Shown here in pieces: positions 16,853 through 28,096 of a stretch of DNA of 64,000 bases. The notes beneath the pieces are model-generated. The model did not search any database. It had not been told where the DNA came from and saw only the letters and a program-made list of their open reading frames with translations. The DNA comes from Pseudomonas sp. Irchel s3b2 (GTDB lineage: Bacteria > Pseudomonadota > Gammaproteobacteria > Pseudomonadales > Pseudomonadaceae), in the NCBI RefSeq assembly GCF_900187445.1, contig NZ_FYEB01000001.1, forward strand, positions 1,302,001 to 1,366,000, in the 5' to 3' direction. Within the stretch, counting starts at the first letter, position 1; every line of letters begins with the position of its first letter. A program made the translations under genes and the position numbers.

Positions 16853-19800
16853 TCACTTGAGCAGTTTCTGAAATTCCTCCACCAGCAACGGCCGGCTGTG
16901 CAAATACCCCTGATACAAATGGCAGCCCAGCCCCTGCAAAAACTCCAGCTGCTCCAGGGTTTCCACCCCTTCGGCGATGACTTCCAACTCCAGACTGCGG
17001 GCCATGGCGACGATGGCGCGAATGATTTCGGCATCGTTGGGGTCGGTGGTCGCGTCGCGGATGAATGACTGGTCGATTTTCAGGGTGTCTACCGGCAGGC
17101 GCTTGAGGTAGGTCAGCGAGGAATAGCCGGTACCGAAATCGTCCATGGCAAAGCTCACACCGAGTTTTTTCAGGCGCCGCATTTTGCTGATGGTGTCGTC
17201 CAGGTTCTGGATGACGATGCCTTCGGTAATTTCCAGTTTCAGCAATGAGCAGGGCAGGCCGTGGCTGCCGAGGCTGCGTTCGATGCGTTCTACGAAATCG
17301 TTCTGACGGAATTGCCGGGGGCTGATGTTCACGCACAGGCTGAAATCGAGCGGATCGATCAGGCCCTTGGCGATCAGGTGTTTGAAGGCCGCACAGGCTT
17401 CGTCGAGGATCCACGTACCGACTTCCAGAATCAGCCCGCTGTCTTCCAGTACCTTGATGAACTCGGTGGGCGATTGCGCGCCCAGCTGCGGATGGTGCCA
17501 ACGCACCAAGGCTTCGGCACCGGTTATGCGGTTGTTTCGAGCATCCACCTGGGGTTGGTATTGCACGCTGAACTCACCCCGGGAAAGCGCCAGACGCAGG
17601 TCGGTTTCCATGCGCAGGCGTTCGCTGGCGGCCTTCTGCATGGTGTTGTGATACATCTGCGTGGTGTTGCGGCCCGAGTCTTTGGCGCGGTAGAGGGCGA
17701 TATCGGCGCGTTTGAGCAGGTCGGTCGGGGTTGAGCCGTGGTCGGGAATCAGCGCGATGCCGATGCTCGGCGTCACTTGCAGACGCTGTCCGTCGAGGAA
17801 CATCGGTTCGGACAGCAGTTCGCGCAGGGTGTCCGCCAACTCCCGGACCTGAGCGCTGACGTCACTGCGCGAACCTTCCAGACCGCTGAGCAGTACCACG
17901 AACTCGTCACCGCCCAGGCGCGCGACGGTGTCTTCCATGCGCACGCTGGCTTCAAGGCGCGCGGTGATGATCTTCAGCACCGTATCGCCCACCGGGTGGC
18001 CGAGGGAGTCGTTGATGTGCTTGAAGTGGTCGAGATCGAGGAACATCAGCGCGCCGCGCAGGTTGTGGCGCTTGAGCAGGGCGATCTGCTGGCTCAGACG
18101 ATCCATCAACAGGGCGCGGTTGGGCAGGTTGGTCAGCGGGTCGTGGTAGGCCAGGTGACGGATCTGCGCTTCGGCGTTTTTCAGCAGGCTGACGTCCCGG
18201 GCGGTCAGCAGCAGGCAGGCGGTTTCGTTGAGGTTGATCGGCTCCACCGAGACTTCGACGGTCAGCAGCTCGCCGCGTTTGTTGCGCCCGAGCATTTCCT
18301 GATGGTGAACCCGGCCCTTGATCTGTAGCTCTGCCAGCAACGCCGAGCGTTGTTTCTCATCGGCCCAGATGCCCACTTGATACACCGTGCGGCCGACCAC
18401 TTCATCGGCGCGGTAGCCAGTCAGGCGACAGAAGCCGTCGTTAACCTCCAGGTAGCGTCCGGTGTCACGCTCGGTAATGGTGATGGCGTCGGGGCTTGAG
18501 TGGAAGGCCTTGGCGAACTTCTCCTCGCTGGCCTTGAGCGCCGCTTCCGAGCGTTGCTGCTGGGTGATGTCGCGCAGGGTGGTGACGATGCACGGCTGGT
18601 CGCCGACGCTGATCTGGCGGCTGGAGATCACGCAGGTCAGAGACTGCCCGTTCTTGTGCTGAACGATGATCGCCACATTGTTCAGGCCCTGTTCGCGGAT
18701 GACCCGCTCGATCCTTTGCAGGCTTTTCGCCGAAGCGTCCCACAGGCCGATTTCATCGGCGCTACGGCCGATCACGTCGAGGGTATTCCAGCCGAATGTC
18801 TGAGTGAAACTGGAGTTGATCTCAATGAAGTGGCCGGTGTCCTGGCGCGTGACGCAGATCGGGTCCGGGCTGACCTGGAACAAGGTGGCGAATTTCTCTT
18901 CCGACGCCACCAGTTGCTGTTCGCGTTCCACCTGATCAGTGATATCCAGCAGTGTGCCGGCCATGCGCAGCGGGTTGCCGTGGTCATCACGGTAGAGTCT
19001 GGCGCGGCTTTCCAGGTAGCGCGAACTGCCGTCCGCCAACTGCACGCGGTACGTCAGTTGATAATTGCCGGCCGGGCCTTCGCGCAAACTGCGGTAGGCG
19101 TCGCGCATGGTGTCGCGTTCTTCGTCGGGTACGCCTTCGAAAAACGCATCGAAGGATTCATGAAAGGGTTTGGGGTCCAGCCCATGTAACTGGGCGGCCC
19201 GCGCCGAGCCGTAAAGCATGCCGCTGGGAATGTGCCAATCCCAGGTGCCGAGTTGCGCCGAATCCAGGGCCAGGTCGAGGCGCTCCTGGCTGTCTTTGAG
19301 GGCATGCTCGGCGATTTTGCGTTCGGTAGTATCGAGGAACGTGCTCAGCAGATAAGGCTGGCCTTCGAGTTCGACCTTTTTCGCGCTGAGGATGCCGTCG
19401 TGAACCTGTCCGTTGCTGGCGCGAAACTGCACCTCCATGTTGATCAGCTCGCCTTTGGACTTAGTAGCCTTGACCAGCTGCGTTCGTTGCTCCGGGTTGA
19501 CCCAAAGGCCCAGCTCCAGCGTGGTTCGACCGATAGCGTCCTGCACCGGCCAGCCGAACAGGCTTTCGAAATACTGGTTGGCTTCGCTGATCAGCCCGTC
19601 CTCCTGACGGGTCAGCAGCACCATGTTCGGGCACAGGTGAAACAGCGTGGCGAAGCGTTTTTCCGAGTTGCTCAGCGCCTGTTCGCGCTGGCGCTGATGG
19701 GTGATTTCACGAATGACCCCAATCATTCGCGGCCGGCCGTTTTTGTCTGGCAGCAGGCTGCCGTTGATTTCCAGCCAGTGCAGGCTGCCGTCCGGCCAGC

Positions 19801-20131
19801 GGATGCGGTGGTGCATCGCCTGTTCCAGCGGGGCGCCGGCGATCACCGCATGGAAGGCGCGAATGGTTTTCGCCCGATCCTCCTGAGGCAGCAGGTCGAG
19901 GTATTCCAGGTCTTCCGGCAACGGTTGCCGGGGATCGAAGCCGAACAACGCCTGAGTGCCCCGTGACCAACTGATTTGCCCGCGCTCGATGTCCCAATAC
20001 CAGGCGCCCAGCCGCGCACCATTGAGGGCCGCCAGCAACTGCGGGGCGTTTTCCCAGCTCTGCTCGGACCGTTTGGGGTCAAGTGCCTGAATACGCGGCA
20101 TCGGCGGCATACGTTCAACAGATTTGGGCAT
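16853..20131 (-). CDS. Multi-PAS GGDEF-EAL c-di-GMP enzyme
   Basis: 1092 residues with about five successive PAS domains (roughly 35-155, 160-275, 285-405, 415-530, 535-655), then GGDEF (about 665-830) and EAL (about 840-1092). The GGDEF signature is intact (LGGDEFVVLL). The EAL side has GAEALVRW, KLEITEG, DDFGTGYSSLTYLKRLPVD and KIDQSFI. Both cyclase and phosphodiesterase residues are thus present, and the net activity cannot be read from sequence. No transmembrane segment is seen, so the sensor is probably cytoplasmic. It ends against the ibpA terminator. Confidence 0.93.
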   Translation of the reverse strand: MPKSVERMPPMPRIQALDPKRSEQSWENAPQLLAALNGARLGAWYWDIERGQISWSRGTQALFGFDPRQPLPEDLEYLDLLPQEDRAKTIRAFHAVIAGAPLEQAMHHRIRWPDGSLHWLEINGSLLPDKNGRPRMIGVIREITHQRQREQALSNSEKRFATLFHLCPNMVLLTRQEDGLISEANQYFESLFGWPVQDAIGRTTLELGLWVNPEQRTQLVKATKSKGELINMEVQFRASNGQVHDGILSAKKVELEGQPYLLSTFLDTTERKIAEHALKDSQERLDLALDSAQLGTWDWHIPSGMLYGSARAAQLHGLDPKPFHESFDAFFEGVPDEERDTMRDAYRSLREGPAGNYQLTYRVQLADGSSRYLESRARLYRDDHGNPLRMAGTLLDITDQVEREQQLVASEEKFATLFQVSPDPICVTRQDTGHFIEINSSFTQTFGWNTLDVIGRSADEIGLWDASAKSLQRIERVIREQGLNNVAIIVQHKNGQSLTCVISSRQISVGDQPCIVTTLRDITQQQRSEAALKASEEKFAKAFHSSPDAITITERDTGRYLEVNDGFCRLTGYRADEVVGRTVYQVGIWADEKQRSALLAELQIKGRVHHQEMLGRNKRGELLTVEVSVEPINLNETACLLLTARDVSLLKNAEAQIRHLAYHDPLTNLPNRALLMDRLSQQIALLKRHNLRGALMFLDLDHFKHINDSLGHPVGDTVLKIITARLEASVRMEDTVARLGGDEFVVLLSGLEGSRSDVSAQVRELADTLRELLSEPMFLDGQRLQVTPSIGIALIPDHGSTPTDLLKRADIALYRAKDSGRNTTQMYHNTMQKAASERLRMETDLRLALSRGEFSVQYQPQVDARNNRITGAEALVRWHHPQLGAQSPTEFIKVLEDSGLILEVGTWILDEACAAFKHLIAKGLIDPLDFSLCVNISPRQFRQNDFVERIERSLGSHGLPCSLLKLEITEGIVIQNLDDTISKMRRLKKLGVSFAMDDFGTGYSSLTYLKRLPVDTLKIDQSFIRDATTDPNDAEIIRAIVAMARSLELEVIAEGVETLEQLEFLQGLGCHLYQGYLHSRPLLVEEFQKLLK

Positions 20132-20215
20132 GGATAACAGGCCTTGGGCTGAATTGGGCGTTAGGCACAGGGTTTTGGGGCTCTATAGGCGTAGCACAAA
20201 AAGAAGAAGCACAGC

Positions 20216-21106
20216 TTAGCCGCGAGTCCCTGGCTGATCGATTTGTGCATCCAGCAGGGCCATAAAGGCCCGTGCCGCATTCGACAGCGTCCGTTCGGTG
20301 TGCAGGATATAGCCTAGCTGGCGAGTGAGCTGTATGCCCGGCAAAGGTATGCGCGCTACTTGATCGTCCAGCATGGTGCGCGGCAAAACGCTCCAGGCCA
20401 GGCCGATCGAGACCATCATCTTTATGGTTTCCAGATAGTTCGTGCTCATGGCGATGTTCGGCGTCAGGCCTTGGGCCTCGAACAGGCGCTGCACGATGTG
20501 GTGGGTAAAGGTGTTGCCACCGGGGAAAACCGCGGGGTGCAGGGCAATATCCGCCAGGCTGACGGGGCCGTTAGCGATCAGCGAATGCTCCGGGGCGACC
20601 ACGAAATCCAGCGGGTCGTCCCACACGGGCGTGGCTTTGACCAGTACGTGAGGTTCCGGTGCAAGAGTGATTACCGCCAGTTCGGCGCGGCCATGGAGGA
20701 TTTCTTCGTAGGCCACTTCCGAATCGAGGAACTGAATATCCAGCGCCACTTGTGGGTAGCGTCGAGTGAACTCTCTTAATAAGGGCGGCAAACGGTGCAG
20801 GCCAATGTGATGACTGGTGGCCAATGTCAGACGACCGGTGACTTCGCCGGTGAGATTGGTCAGGGCGCGACGGGTGTCATCCAGCACATTGAGGATCTGA
20901 TAGGCCCGTGGCAGCAGGGCGCGACCGGCTTCGGTCAAGCTGACTTCCCGGCCCAGTCGATCGAACAGCCGCACCTTCAATTGCTGCTCCAGGCCGGCGA
21001 TGCGTTTGCTGATGGCGGGTTGTGTCAGGTGCAGCCGTTCGCCAGCGCCGGAGAAGCTTCCGGTCTCGGCAATCGCGATAAAAGCGTTGAGGTTGGCGAG
21101 GTCCAT
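20216..21106 (-). CDS. LysR family transcriptional regulator
   Basis: 296 residues. The N-terminal winged HTH (MDLANLNAFIAIAETGSFSGAGERLHLTQPAISKRIAGLEQQL) is followed by a periplasmic-binding-protein-like effector domain starting near residue 90. It is divergent from leuC with a 158-bp spacer holding a T-N11-A dyad, the usual place for LysR autoregulation and activation of the divergent gene. Whether it controls leucine synthesis is inferred only from position. Confidence 0.92.
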   Translation of the reverse strand: MDLANLNAFIAIAETGSFSGAGERLHLTQPAISKRIAGLEQQLKVRLFDRLGREVSLTEAGRALLPRAYQILNVLDDTRRALTNLTGEVTGRLTLATSHHIGLHRLPPLLREFTRRYPQVALDIQFLDSEVAYEEILHGRAELAVITLAPEPHVLVKATPVWDDPLDFVVAPEHSLIANGPVSLADIALHPAVFPGGNTFTHHIVQRLFEAQGLTPNIAMSTNYLETIKMMVSIGLAWSVLPRTMLDDQVARIPLPGIQLTRQLGYILHTERTLSNAARAFMALLDAQIDQPGTRG

Positions 21107-21134
21107 GATGATGTCTCAGTGGCATTCCAGTTGG

Positions 21135-21149
21135 TTATGCAAAGCATAA
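21135..21149. promoter_or_regulatory. LysR-type operator between the regulator and leuC
   Basis: TTATGCAAAGCATAA is a perfect dyad containing a T-N11-A core, 29 bases upstream of the LysR start and just upstream of the leuC promoter. Confidence 0.6.
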
Positions 21150-21160
21150 AAAATATGAAT

Positions 21161-21189
21161 TTGAGTTATTTAATGTAACCCCCTAGGAT
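21161..21189 (+). promoter_or_regulatory. Putative leuC promoter
   Basis: TTGAGT (21161-21166), 17 bases, then TAGGAT (21184-21189). The weak -10 would suit activation by the neighbouring LysR protein. Confidence 0.5.
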
Positions 21190-21264
21190 CGACCTCACAA
21201 GCCAAAGGGTTATTGAAATGTTCAAAGCCCGGGGCATAGAAACAAGCTGATGAGGAACCGTCCG

Positions 21265-22683
21265 ATGGCCGGCAAAACGCTCTACGACAAGCTCTGGGAT
21301 TCGCATTTGGTCAAGCAGCGAGACGATGGCTCGGCGCTGATCTACATCGATCGTCACATCATCCACGAAGTGACCTCGCCGCAAGCCTTCGAAGGCCTGC
21401 GTCTGGCCGGGCGCAAGCCTTGGCGCATCGATGCCAACATCGCGACCCCGGACCACAACGTACCGACCACCCCGGAGCGCAAGGGCGGCATCGAAGCGAT
21501 TGTCGACCAGGTCTCGCGTTTGCAGGTTCAGACCCTCGACGATAACTGTGACGAATACGGCATCGTCGAATTCAAGATGAATGACGTCCGCCAAGGCATC
21601 GTCCACGTCATCGGCCCGGAGCAGGGCGCAACCTTGCCGGGCATGACCGTGGTTTGCGGCGACTCCCATACTTCGACCCACGGCGCGTTCGGTGCCCTGG
21701 CTCACGGTATCGGCACTTCCGAGGTCGAGCACGTGCTCGCCACTCAGTGCCTGGTCGCGAAAAAAATGAAGAACATGCTGGTGTCCGTCGAAGGCCAATT
21801 GCCGTTCGGCGTGACCGCCAAGGACATTGTCCTCGCGGTAATCGGCAAGATCGGCACCGCCGGCGGTAACGGCCATGCCATCGAGTTCGCCGGTAGCGCG
21901 ATTCGCGATTTGTCCGTTGAAGGCCGCATGACCATTTGCAACATGTCCATCGAGGCCGGCGCTCGTGTAGGTCTGGTGGCGGCTGACGAAAAAACCGTGG
22001 CTTACGTGAAGGGCCGTCCATTCGCCCCGAAAGGCGCGGAATGGGACTTGGCCGTCGAGGCCTGGAAAGACTTGGTTTCCGACGCGGATGCCAAATTCGA
22101 CACCATCGTCGAGCTCGATGCCACTCAGATCAAGCCGCAAGTCAGCTGGGGCACCTCGCCCGAGATGGTCTTGGCTGTCGATCAGAACGTTCCCGATCCG
22201 GCCAAGGAAATGGACCTGGTCAAGCGTGACTCGATCGTCCGTGCCTTGAAATACATGGGTTTGACCGCCAATCAGGCGATCACCGACATTCAGTTGGACC
22301 GCGTATTCATTGGCTCCTGCACCAACTCGCGGATCGAAGACCTGCGCGCCGCCGCCGTGATCGCCAAGGGCCGCAAAGTGGCTTCGACCATCAAACAGGC
22401 CATCGTGGTGCCGGGTTCAGGGCTGGTGAAGGCTCAGGCCGAATCCGAAGGCCTGGACAAGATTTTCCTCGAGGCCGGTTTCGAATGGCGCGAGCCGGGT
22501 TGCTCGATGTGCCTGGCGATGAACCCGGACCGTTTGGAGTCGGGCGAGCATTGTGCGTCGACCTCCAACCGTAACTTCGAAGGCCGTCAGGGCGCCGGTG
22601 GCCGTACGCACCTCGTGAGCCCGGCCATGGCCGCCGCTGCCGCGGTGAACGGTCGTTTCGTCGACGTCCGTGAATTGATTTAA
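21265..22683 (+). CDS. leuC: 3-isopropylmalate dehydratase large subunit
   Basis: 472 residues from the ATG at 21265 ([14 protein letters not shown]), with GAGGAAC just upstream; the in-frame ATG at 21250 lies before that ribosome site. It is an aconitase-family enzyme, with 4Fe-4S cysteines visible in [10 protein letters not shown] and [10 protein letters not shown] and the conserved [12 protein letters not shown]. With LeuD it isomerises 2- to 3-isopropylmalate in leucine synthesis. It is 11 bases from leuD and clearly co-transcribed with it. Confidence 0.97.
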   Translation: MAGKTLYDKLWDSHLVKQRDDGSALIYIDRHIIHEVTSPQAFEGLRLAGRKPWRIDANIATPDHNVPTTPERKGGIEAIVDQVSRLQVQTLDDNCDEYGIVEFKMNDVRQGIVHVIGPEQGATLPGMTVVCGDSHTSTHGAFGALAHGIGTSEVEHVLATQCLVAKKMKNMLVSVEGQLPFGVTAKDIVLAVIGKIGTAGGNGHAIEFAGSAIRDLSVEGRMTICNMSIEAGARVGLVAADEKTVAYVKGRPFAPKGAEWDLAVEAWKDLVSDADAKFDTIVELDATQIKPQVSWGTSPEMVLAVDQNVPDPAKEMDLVKRDSIVRALKYMGLTANQAITDIQLDRVFIGSCTNSRIEDLRAAAVIAKGRKVASTIKQAIVVPGSGLVKAQAESEGLDKIFLEAGFEWREPGCSMCLAMNPDRLESGEHCASTSNRNFEGRQGAGGRTHLVSPAMAAAAAVNGRFVDVRELI

Positions 22684-22694
22684 AGGAGCGCAGC

Positions 22695-23339
22695 ATGAAA
22701 GCTTTTACCCAGCACACTGGTCTTGTCGCGCCTTTGGATCGTGCCAACGTCGACACCGATCAGATCATTCCGAAGCAGTTCTTGAAGTCGATCAAACGCA
22801 CCGGTTTCGGTCCGAACCTGTTCGATGAGTGGCGTTACCTGGATGTCGGTCAGCCGTATCAGGACAACTCCAAGCGCCCGCTGAACAAAGACTTCGTCCT
22901 CAATGCCGAGCGTTATCAGGGTGCCAGCGTGTTGCTGGCCCGCGAGAACTTCGGTTGCGGCTCCAGTCGCGAACACGCGCCGTGGGCGCTGGAAGAGTAC
23001 GGTTTCCGCAGCATCATCGCGCCGAGCTATGCCGACATCTTCTTCAACAACAGCTTCAAGAACGGCTTGCTGCCGATCATCCTGAGCGACGCTGAAGTCG
23101 ATGAGCTGTTCCAGCAGGTTGAGGCGACTCCGGGCTATCAGTTGCAAGTTGATCTGCAAGCTCAGACCGTGACCCGTCCGGACGGCAAGGTGTTGAGTTT
23201 TGAGATTGACGCGTTCCGTAAGCACTGCCTGCTCAATGGCCTGGACGATATCGGCCTGACCTTGCAGGACCACGAGGCGATTGCCACGTTTGAAGCCAAA
23301 CACCGCGCGAGCCAGCCGTGGTTGTTTCGTGATGCGTGA
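22695..23339 (+). CDS. leuD: 3-isopropylmalate dehydratase small subunit
   Basis: 214 residues with the swivelling-domain signature [13 protein letters not shown] and the N-terminal [12 protein letters not shown]. It is the partner subunit of LeuC. A ribosome site GGAGCG lies 7 bases before the ATG. A REP doublet and a methyltransferase gene separate it from leuB. Confidence 0.97.
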   Translation: MKAFTQHTGLVAPLDRANVDTDQIIPKQFLKSIKRTGFGPNLFDEWRYLDVGQPYQDNSKRPLNKDFVLNAERYQGASVLLARENFGCGSSREHAPWALEEYGFRSIIAPSYADIFFNNSFKNGLLPIILSDAEVDELFQQVEATPGYQLQVDLQAQTVTRPDGKVLSFEIDAFRKHCLLNGLDDIGLTLQDHEAIATFEAKHRASQPWLFRDA

Positions 23340-23365
23340 TTGATCCGGGATTTTTAACGATAGGA

Positions 23366-23453
23366 CCGGCCTCATCGCGGGCAAGCCCGCTCCCACAGGT
23401 TTTGTGAACACCGCAAATCCCTGTAGGAGCGAGGCTTGCCCGCGAAGAGGCCC
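23366..23453. repeat. REP-type inverted pair after leuD
   Basis: ATCGCGGGCAAGCCCGCTCCCACAGG faces CTGTAGGAGCGAGGCTTGCCCGCGAA within the leu gene cluster, a possible transcript-processing or attenuation point. Confidence 0.85.
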
Positions 23454-23494
23454 ACCCAGACAACACAAGGCTAAACCCCAAAAAGGAAGTCCCC

Positions 23495-24262
23495 ATGACC
23501 AGCACCGCCCACCACAGTCAGGTAGTACAAAAGCAATTTGGTGAACAGGCCTCGGCCTACCTGAGCAGCGCCGTACACGCTCAAGGCACTGAGTTCGCGC
23601 TGCTACAGGCTGAACTGGCAGGGCAGGGCGATGCCCGCGTGCTCGACCTCGGTTGCGGCGCCGGTCACGTGAGTTTTCACGTGGCCTCGCTGGTCAAGGA
23701 AGTGGTGGCTTACGACCTGTCTCAACAGATGCTCGACGTGGTGGCCGCTGCGGCCGTCGATCGCGGCTTGAGCAACGTGTCCACTGTGCTCGGTGCTGCC
23801 GAACGCCTGCCATTCGCTGACGGCGAGTTCGATTTCGTCTTCAGTCGTTATTCGGCACACCATTGGAGCGACCTCGGGCTGGCCCTGCGCGAAGTTCGTC
23901 GGGTACTGAAGCCGGGCGGGGTGGCGGCGTTCATCGATGTGTTGTCACCGGGCAGCCCGTTGTTCGACACTTACCTGCAAAGCGTCGAAGTGCTGCGCGA
24001 CACCAGCCACGTGCGCGATTATTCTGCGGGCGAGTGGTTGCGTCAGGTCAGCGAGGCGGGATTGCATACCCGCAGCACTACGCGCCAACGGCTGCGTCTG
24101 GAATACACCTCCTGGGTCGAGCGCATGCGCACACCGCAGGTGATGCGCGCGGCGATCCGCGAGTTGCAGCAATCGATGGGCAATGAAGTTCGCGAATATT
24201 TCGAGATTGAGGCCGATGGTTCGTTCAGTACCGATGTGCTGGTGCTGTGGGCTGAGCGATAA
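23495..24262 (+). CDS. Class I SAM-dependent methyltransferase
   Basis: 255 residues with the SAM-binding motif VLDLGCGAGHVS (motif I), an acidic residue ending the next strand (VVAYDLS) and the ERLPFADGEFDFVFSRYSAHHW segment typical of UbiE/methyltransferase-11 proteins. It is cytoplasmic with unknown substrate. Its placement between leuD and leuB is conserved in Pseudomonas. GGAAG lies before the ATG. Confidence 0.88.
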   Translation: MTSTAHHSQVVQKQFGEQASAYLSSAVHAQGTEFALLQAELAGQGDARVLDLGCGAGHVSFHVASLVKEVVAYDLSQQMLDVVAAAAVDRGLSNVSTVLGAAERLPFADGEFDFVFSRYSAHHWSDLGLALREVRRVLKPGGVAAFIDVLSPGSPLFDTYLQSVEVLRDTSHVRDYSAGEWLRQVSEAGLHTRSTTRQRLRLEYTSWVERMRTPQVMRAAIRELQQSMGNEVREYFEIEADGSFSTDVLVLWAER

Positions 24263-24355
24263 GCTCTGAACGGTAAGCTCTGCAACATAAGCACCGAGCG
24301 ATAGACTTTTTCCGGGCGTGCCCAAGGGCGCACCGACTGATGACATGAGGAAAGC

Positions 24356-25438
<1,083 letters not shown>

Positions 25439-25450
25439 TCTCTTTGGCCC

Positions 25451-25483
25451 GCTGCAACTTTCAACCATGAAAGCAGCGGCCCA
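25451..25483 (+). terminator. Hairpin between leuB and asd
   Basis: CGCTG pairs with CAGCG and inner CTTTC with GAAAG around AACCAT, followed by a short TTTT. It is a probable partial terminator or processing site. Confidence 0.5.
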
Positions 25484-25505
25484 CTTTTAAGAAGGTGTAG
25501 TTGCG

Positions 25506-26618
25506 ATGAAACGTGTAGGTCTGATCGGTTGGCGCGGTATGGTCGGTTCCGTGCTCATGCAGCGGATGCTGGAAGAGCAGGATTTCGATCTTATCGAGCC
25601 GGTGTTTTTCACCACTTCCAATGTCGGTGGCCAAGGCCCGTCCGTGGGCAAGGACATTGCTCCGCTCAAGGACGCTTACAGCATTGAAGAGCTGAAAACC
25701 CTCGATGTGATTCTGACCTGCCAGGGTGGCGACTACACCAGCGAAGTCTTCCCGAAACTGCGCGAAGCCGGTTGGCAGGGTTACTGGATCGACGCCGCTT
25801 CCAGCCTGCGCATGCAGGATGACGCAGTGATCGTGCTGGACCCGGTGAACCGCAAGGTCATCGACCAGCAGCTCGACGCGGGCACCAAGAACTACATCGG
25901 CGGCAACTGCACCGTCAGCCTGATGCTGATGGGCCTGGGCGGCCTGTTTGAAGCCGGTCTGGTCGAGTGGATGAGCGCCATGACCTATCAGGCGGCCTCC
26001 GGTGGCGGCGCGCAGCACATGCGTGAACTGATCAAGCAAATGGGTGTGACCCACGCCGCTGTCGCCGATCAACTGGCCGATCCGGCCAGCGCGATCCTCG
26101 ACATCGACCGTCGTGTTGCCGATGCCATGCGCAGCGACGCGTACCCGACCGAAAACTTCGGCGTACCGCTGGCCGGCAGCCTGATCCCATGGATCGACAA
26201 GGAACTGCCGAACGGCCAGAGCCGCGAAGAGTGGAAGGCCCAGGCCGAGACCAACAAGATCCTCGGTCGCTTCAAGAGCCCGATCCCGGTCGACGGCATC
26301 TGCGTGCGCATCGGCGCCATGCGCTGCCACAGCCAGGCGCTGACCATCAAGTTGAACAAAGACGTGCCGATCGCCGACATCGAAGGGCTGATCAGCCAGC
26401 ACAACCCTTGGGTCAAGCTGGTGCCGAACAACCGTGAGATCAGCATGCAGGAGCTGAGCCCGACGAAAGTCACCGGCACCCTGAACGTACCGGTCGGCCG
26501 TCTGCGCAAGCTGAACATGGGTTCGCAGTTCGTCGGTGCCTTCACCGTCGGCGACCAACTGCTGTGGGGCGCGGCCGAACCGCTGCGTCGCATGCTGCGG
26601 ATTCTGCTTGAGCGTTGA
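25506..26618 (+). CDS. asd: Aspartate-semialdehyde dehydrogenase
   Basis: 370 residues. The NADP-binding N-terminus is [19 protein letters not shown] and the catalytic Cys is in [32 protein letters not shown] holds the substrate His/Arg region. It reduces aspartyl phosphate to the semialdehyde feeding Lys/DAP, Met and Thr synthesis. It is the full-length active paralogue; the next gene is a Cys-less relative. GAAGGTG lies before the ATG. Confidence 0.97.
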   Translation: MKRVGLIGWRGMVGSVLMQRMLEEQDFDLIEPVFFTTSNVGGQGPSVGKDIAPLKDAYSIEELKTLDVILTCQGGDYTSEVFPKLREAGWQGYWIDAASSLRMQDDAVIVLDPVNRKVIDQQLDAGTKNYIGGNCTVSLMLMGLGGLFEAGLVEWMSAMTYQAASGGGAQHMRELIKQMGVTHAAVADQLADPASAILDIDRRVADAMRSDAYPTENFGVPLAGSLIPWIDKELPNGQSREEWKAQAETNKILGRFKSPIPVDGICVRIGAMRCHSQALTIKLNKDVPIADIEGLISQHNPWVKLVPNNREISMQELSPTKVTGTLNVPVGRLRKLNMGSQFVGAFTVGDQLLWGAAEPLRRMLRILLER

Positions 26619-26639
26619 TCGATTGATGTAACGAAAGAG

Positions 26640-26672
26640 CCCGTGCCTTGAAAGAGGTGCGGGTTTTTTTTT
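26640..26672 (+). terminator. Terminator of asd
   Basis: CCCGTGCCT pairs with AGGTGCGGG (two G-U pairs) around TTGAAAG-like sequence and is followed by nine T. Confidence 0.85.
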
Positions 26673-26679
26673 GCCCACC

Positions 26680-26792
26680 GATCGTTCCCACGCTCTGCGT
26701 GGGAATGCCGCCATGGACGCTCTGCGTCCGCTCTTGAAGCGGTGACGCGGAGCGTCACGGGATGCATTCCCACGCGGAGCGTGGGAACGATC
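26680..26792. repeat. 113-bp dispersed repeat, copy 1
   Basis: GATCGTTCCCACGCTCTGCG... ends with the inverse ...CGGAGCGTGGGAACGATC, with further internal stems (ACGCTCTGCGT / ACGCGGAGCGT). A second copy of identical length lies at 30810-30922. It is a structured intergenic repeat common in fluorescent pseudomonads and distinct from the REP doublets. Confidence 0.8.
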
Positions 26793-26877
26793 AGGACGAT
26801 CAGGATGGGGCGTGAATTGCCTCACTGCCAACCACCCGGTAAAGTGCCGCTCCCCCCGTTTCGCCAGAGGTAGAACC

Positions 26878-27888
26878 ATGAGCCAGTCCTTCGATATTGC
26901 CGTGATCGGCGCCACCGGTACTGTCGGCGAAACACTCGTCCAGATTCTCGAAGAGCGGGACTTTCCGGTCGGTAACCTGCACCTGCTGGCGAGCAGTGAG
27001 TCGGCCGGGCATTCGGTGCCGTTTCGCGGCAAGAACGTGCGGGTGCGGGAAGTCGATGAGTTCGACTTCAGTAAAGTCCAGTTGGTGTTCTTTGCCGCCG
27101 GCCCGGCGGTGACCCTCAGTTTCGCTCCGCGTGCCACGGCCGCCGGTTGCTCGCTGATCGACCTGTCCGGCGCCTTGCCGGCCGACCAAGCGCCGCAAGT
27201 GGTGCCCGAGGCCAATGCTGAAATCCTGAGCGGTCTGAAAAAGCCCTTCCAGGTCAGCAGCCCAAGCCCTTCGGCGACGACGCTGGCGGTGGTGCTGGCA
27301 CCGTTGCTCGATGTGCTCGACCTGCAGCGCATCAGCCTGACTGCCAGTCTGGCGGTGTCTGCCCAGGGTCGCGAAGCCGTCTCCGAACTGGCCCGGCAAA
27401 CCGCCGAGCTGCTCAACGTGCGTCCGCTGGAGCCAGCATTCTTCGATCGGCAGATGGCTTTCAACCTGCTGGCGCAAGTCGGTACGCCGGATGCTCAGGG
27501 TCATACGCTGCTGGAAAAACGTCTGGTGCGCGAGTTGCGTCAGGTCATGGCGCTGCCTTTATTAAAGATTTCCGTCACTTGCATTCAAGCCCCGGTGTTT
27601 TTTGGCGATAGCTTTAGTGTGACCTTGCAATCAGCGAGCGCAGTCGACCTGGCGAAAGTCAACGCAGCGCTGGAAGCGGCGCCCGGCATCGAACTGGTCG
27701 AGGCGGGCGATTACCCGACCCCGGTAGGCGATGCGGTAGGGCAGGATGTGGTTTACGTTGGTCGGGTTCGCAGCGGGATCGACGACCCGGCGGAACTTAA
27801 TGTGTGGCTGACGTCAGATAACGTACGCAAAGGCGCCGCGCTCAATGCGGTGCAGGTGGCTGAATTGTTGATAAAAGACCTGCTGTAA
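26878..27888 (+). CDS. Aspartate-semialdehyde dehydrogenase-like protein (USG-1 type)
   Basis: 336 residues from the ATG at 26878 (MSQSFDIAVIGATGTVGETLVQILEER), with AGAGGTAG before it. The NAD(P)-binding GATGTVG and the dimerisation domain of Asd are kept. The catalytic Cys region reads VSSPSPSATTLAV, with no Cys where Asd has GGNCTVS. This fits the USG-1 branch of the family, thought not to be a semialdehyde dehydrogenase. Its function is unknown; the place between asd and fimV is conserved. Confidence 0.85.
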   Translation: MSQSFDIAVIGATGTVGETLVQILEERDFPVGNLHLLASSESAGHSVPFRGKNVRVREVDEFDFSKVQLVFFAAGPAVTLSFAPRATAAGCSLIDLSGALPADQAPQVVPEANAEILSGLKKPFQVSSPSPSATTLAVVLAPLLDVLDLQRISLTASLAVSAQGREAVSELARQTAELLNVRPLEPAFFDRQMAFNLLAQVGTPDAQGHTLLEKRLVRELRQVMALPLLKISVTCIQAPVFFGDSFSVTLQSASAVDLAKVNAALEAAPGIELVEAGDYPTPVGDAVGQDVVYVGRVRSGIDDPAELNVWLTSDNVRKGAALNAVQVAELLIKDLL

Positions 27889-28096
27889 AAGATACTTGGC
27901 GACAATTTATCGAATGATTCCCGTCGAGCGTCATGCTTGGCCGGAATGCTTAAGGTGAGCCACCCCGCAGGGCTTTCCATTGCATGAATGAAATGATCGC
28001 GCGCGACGACCCTTCGCCGCCGCGCGCAATGCCTTACGGCAGCGGCAATCAACACCTTCTCGCTGGCCGAGGAATGTTCAAACAAAGGAAGAGGTT

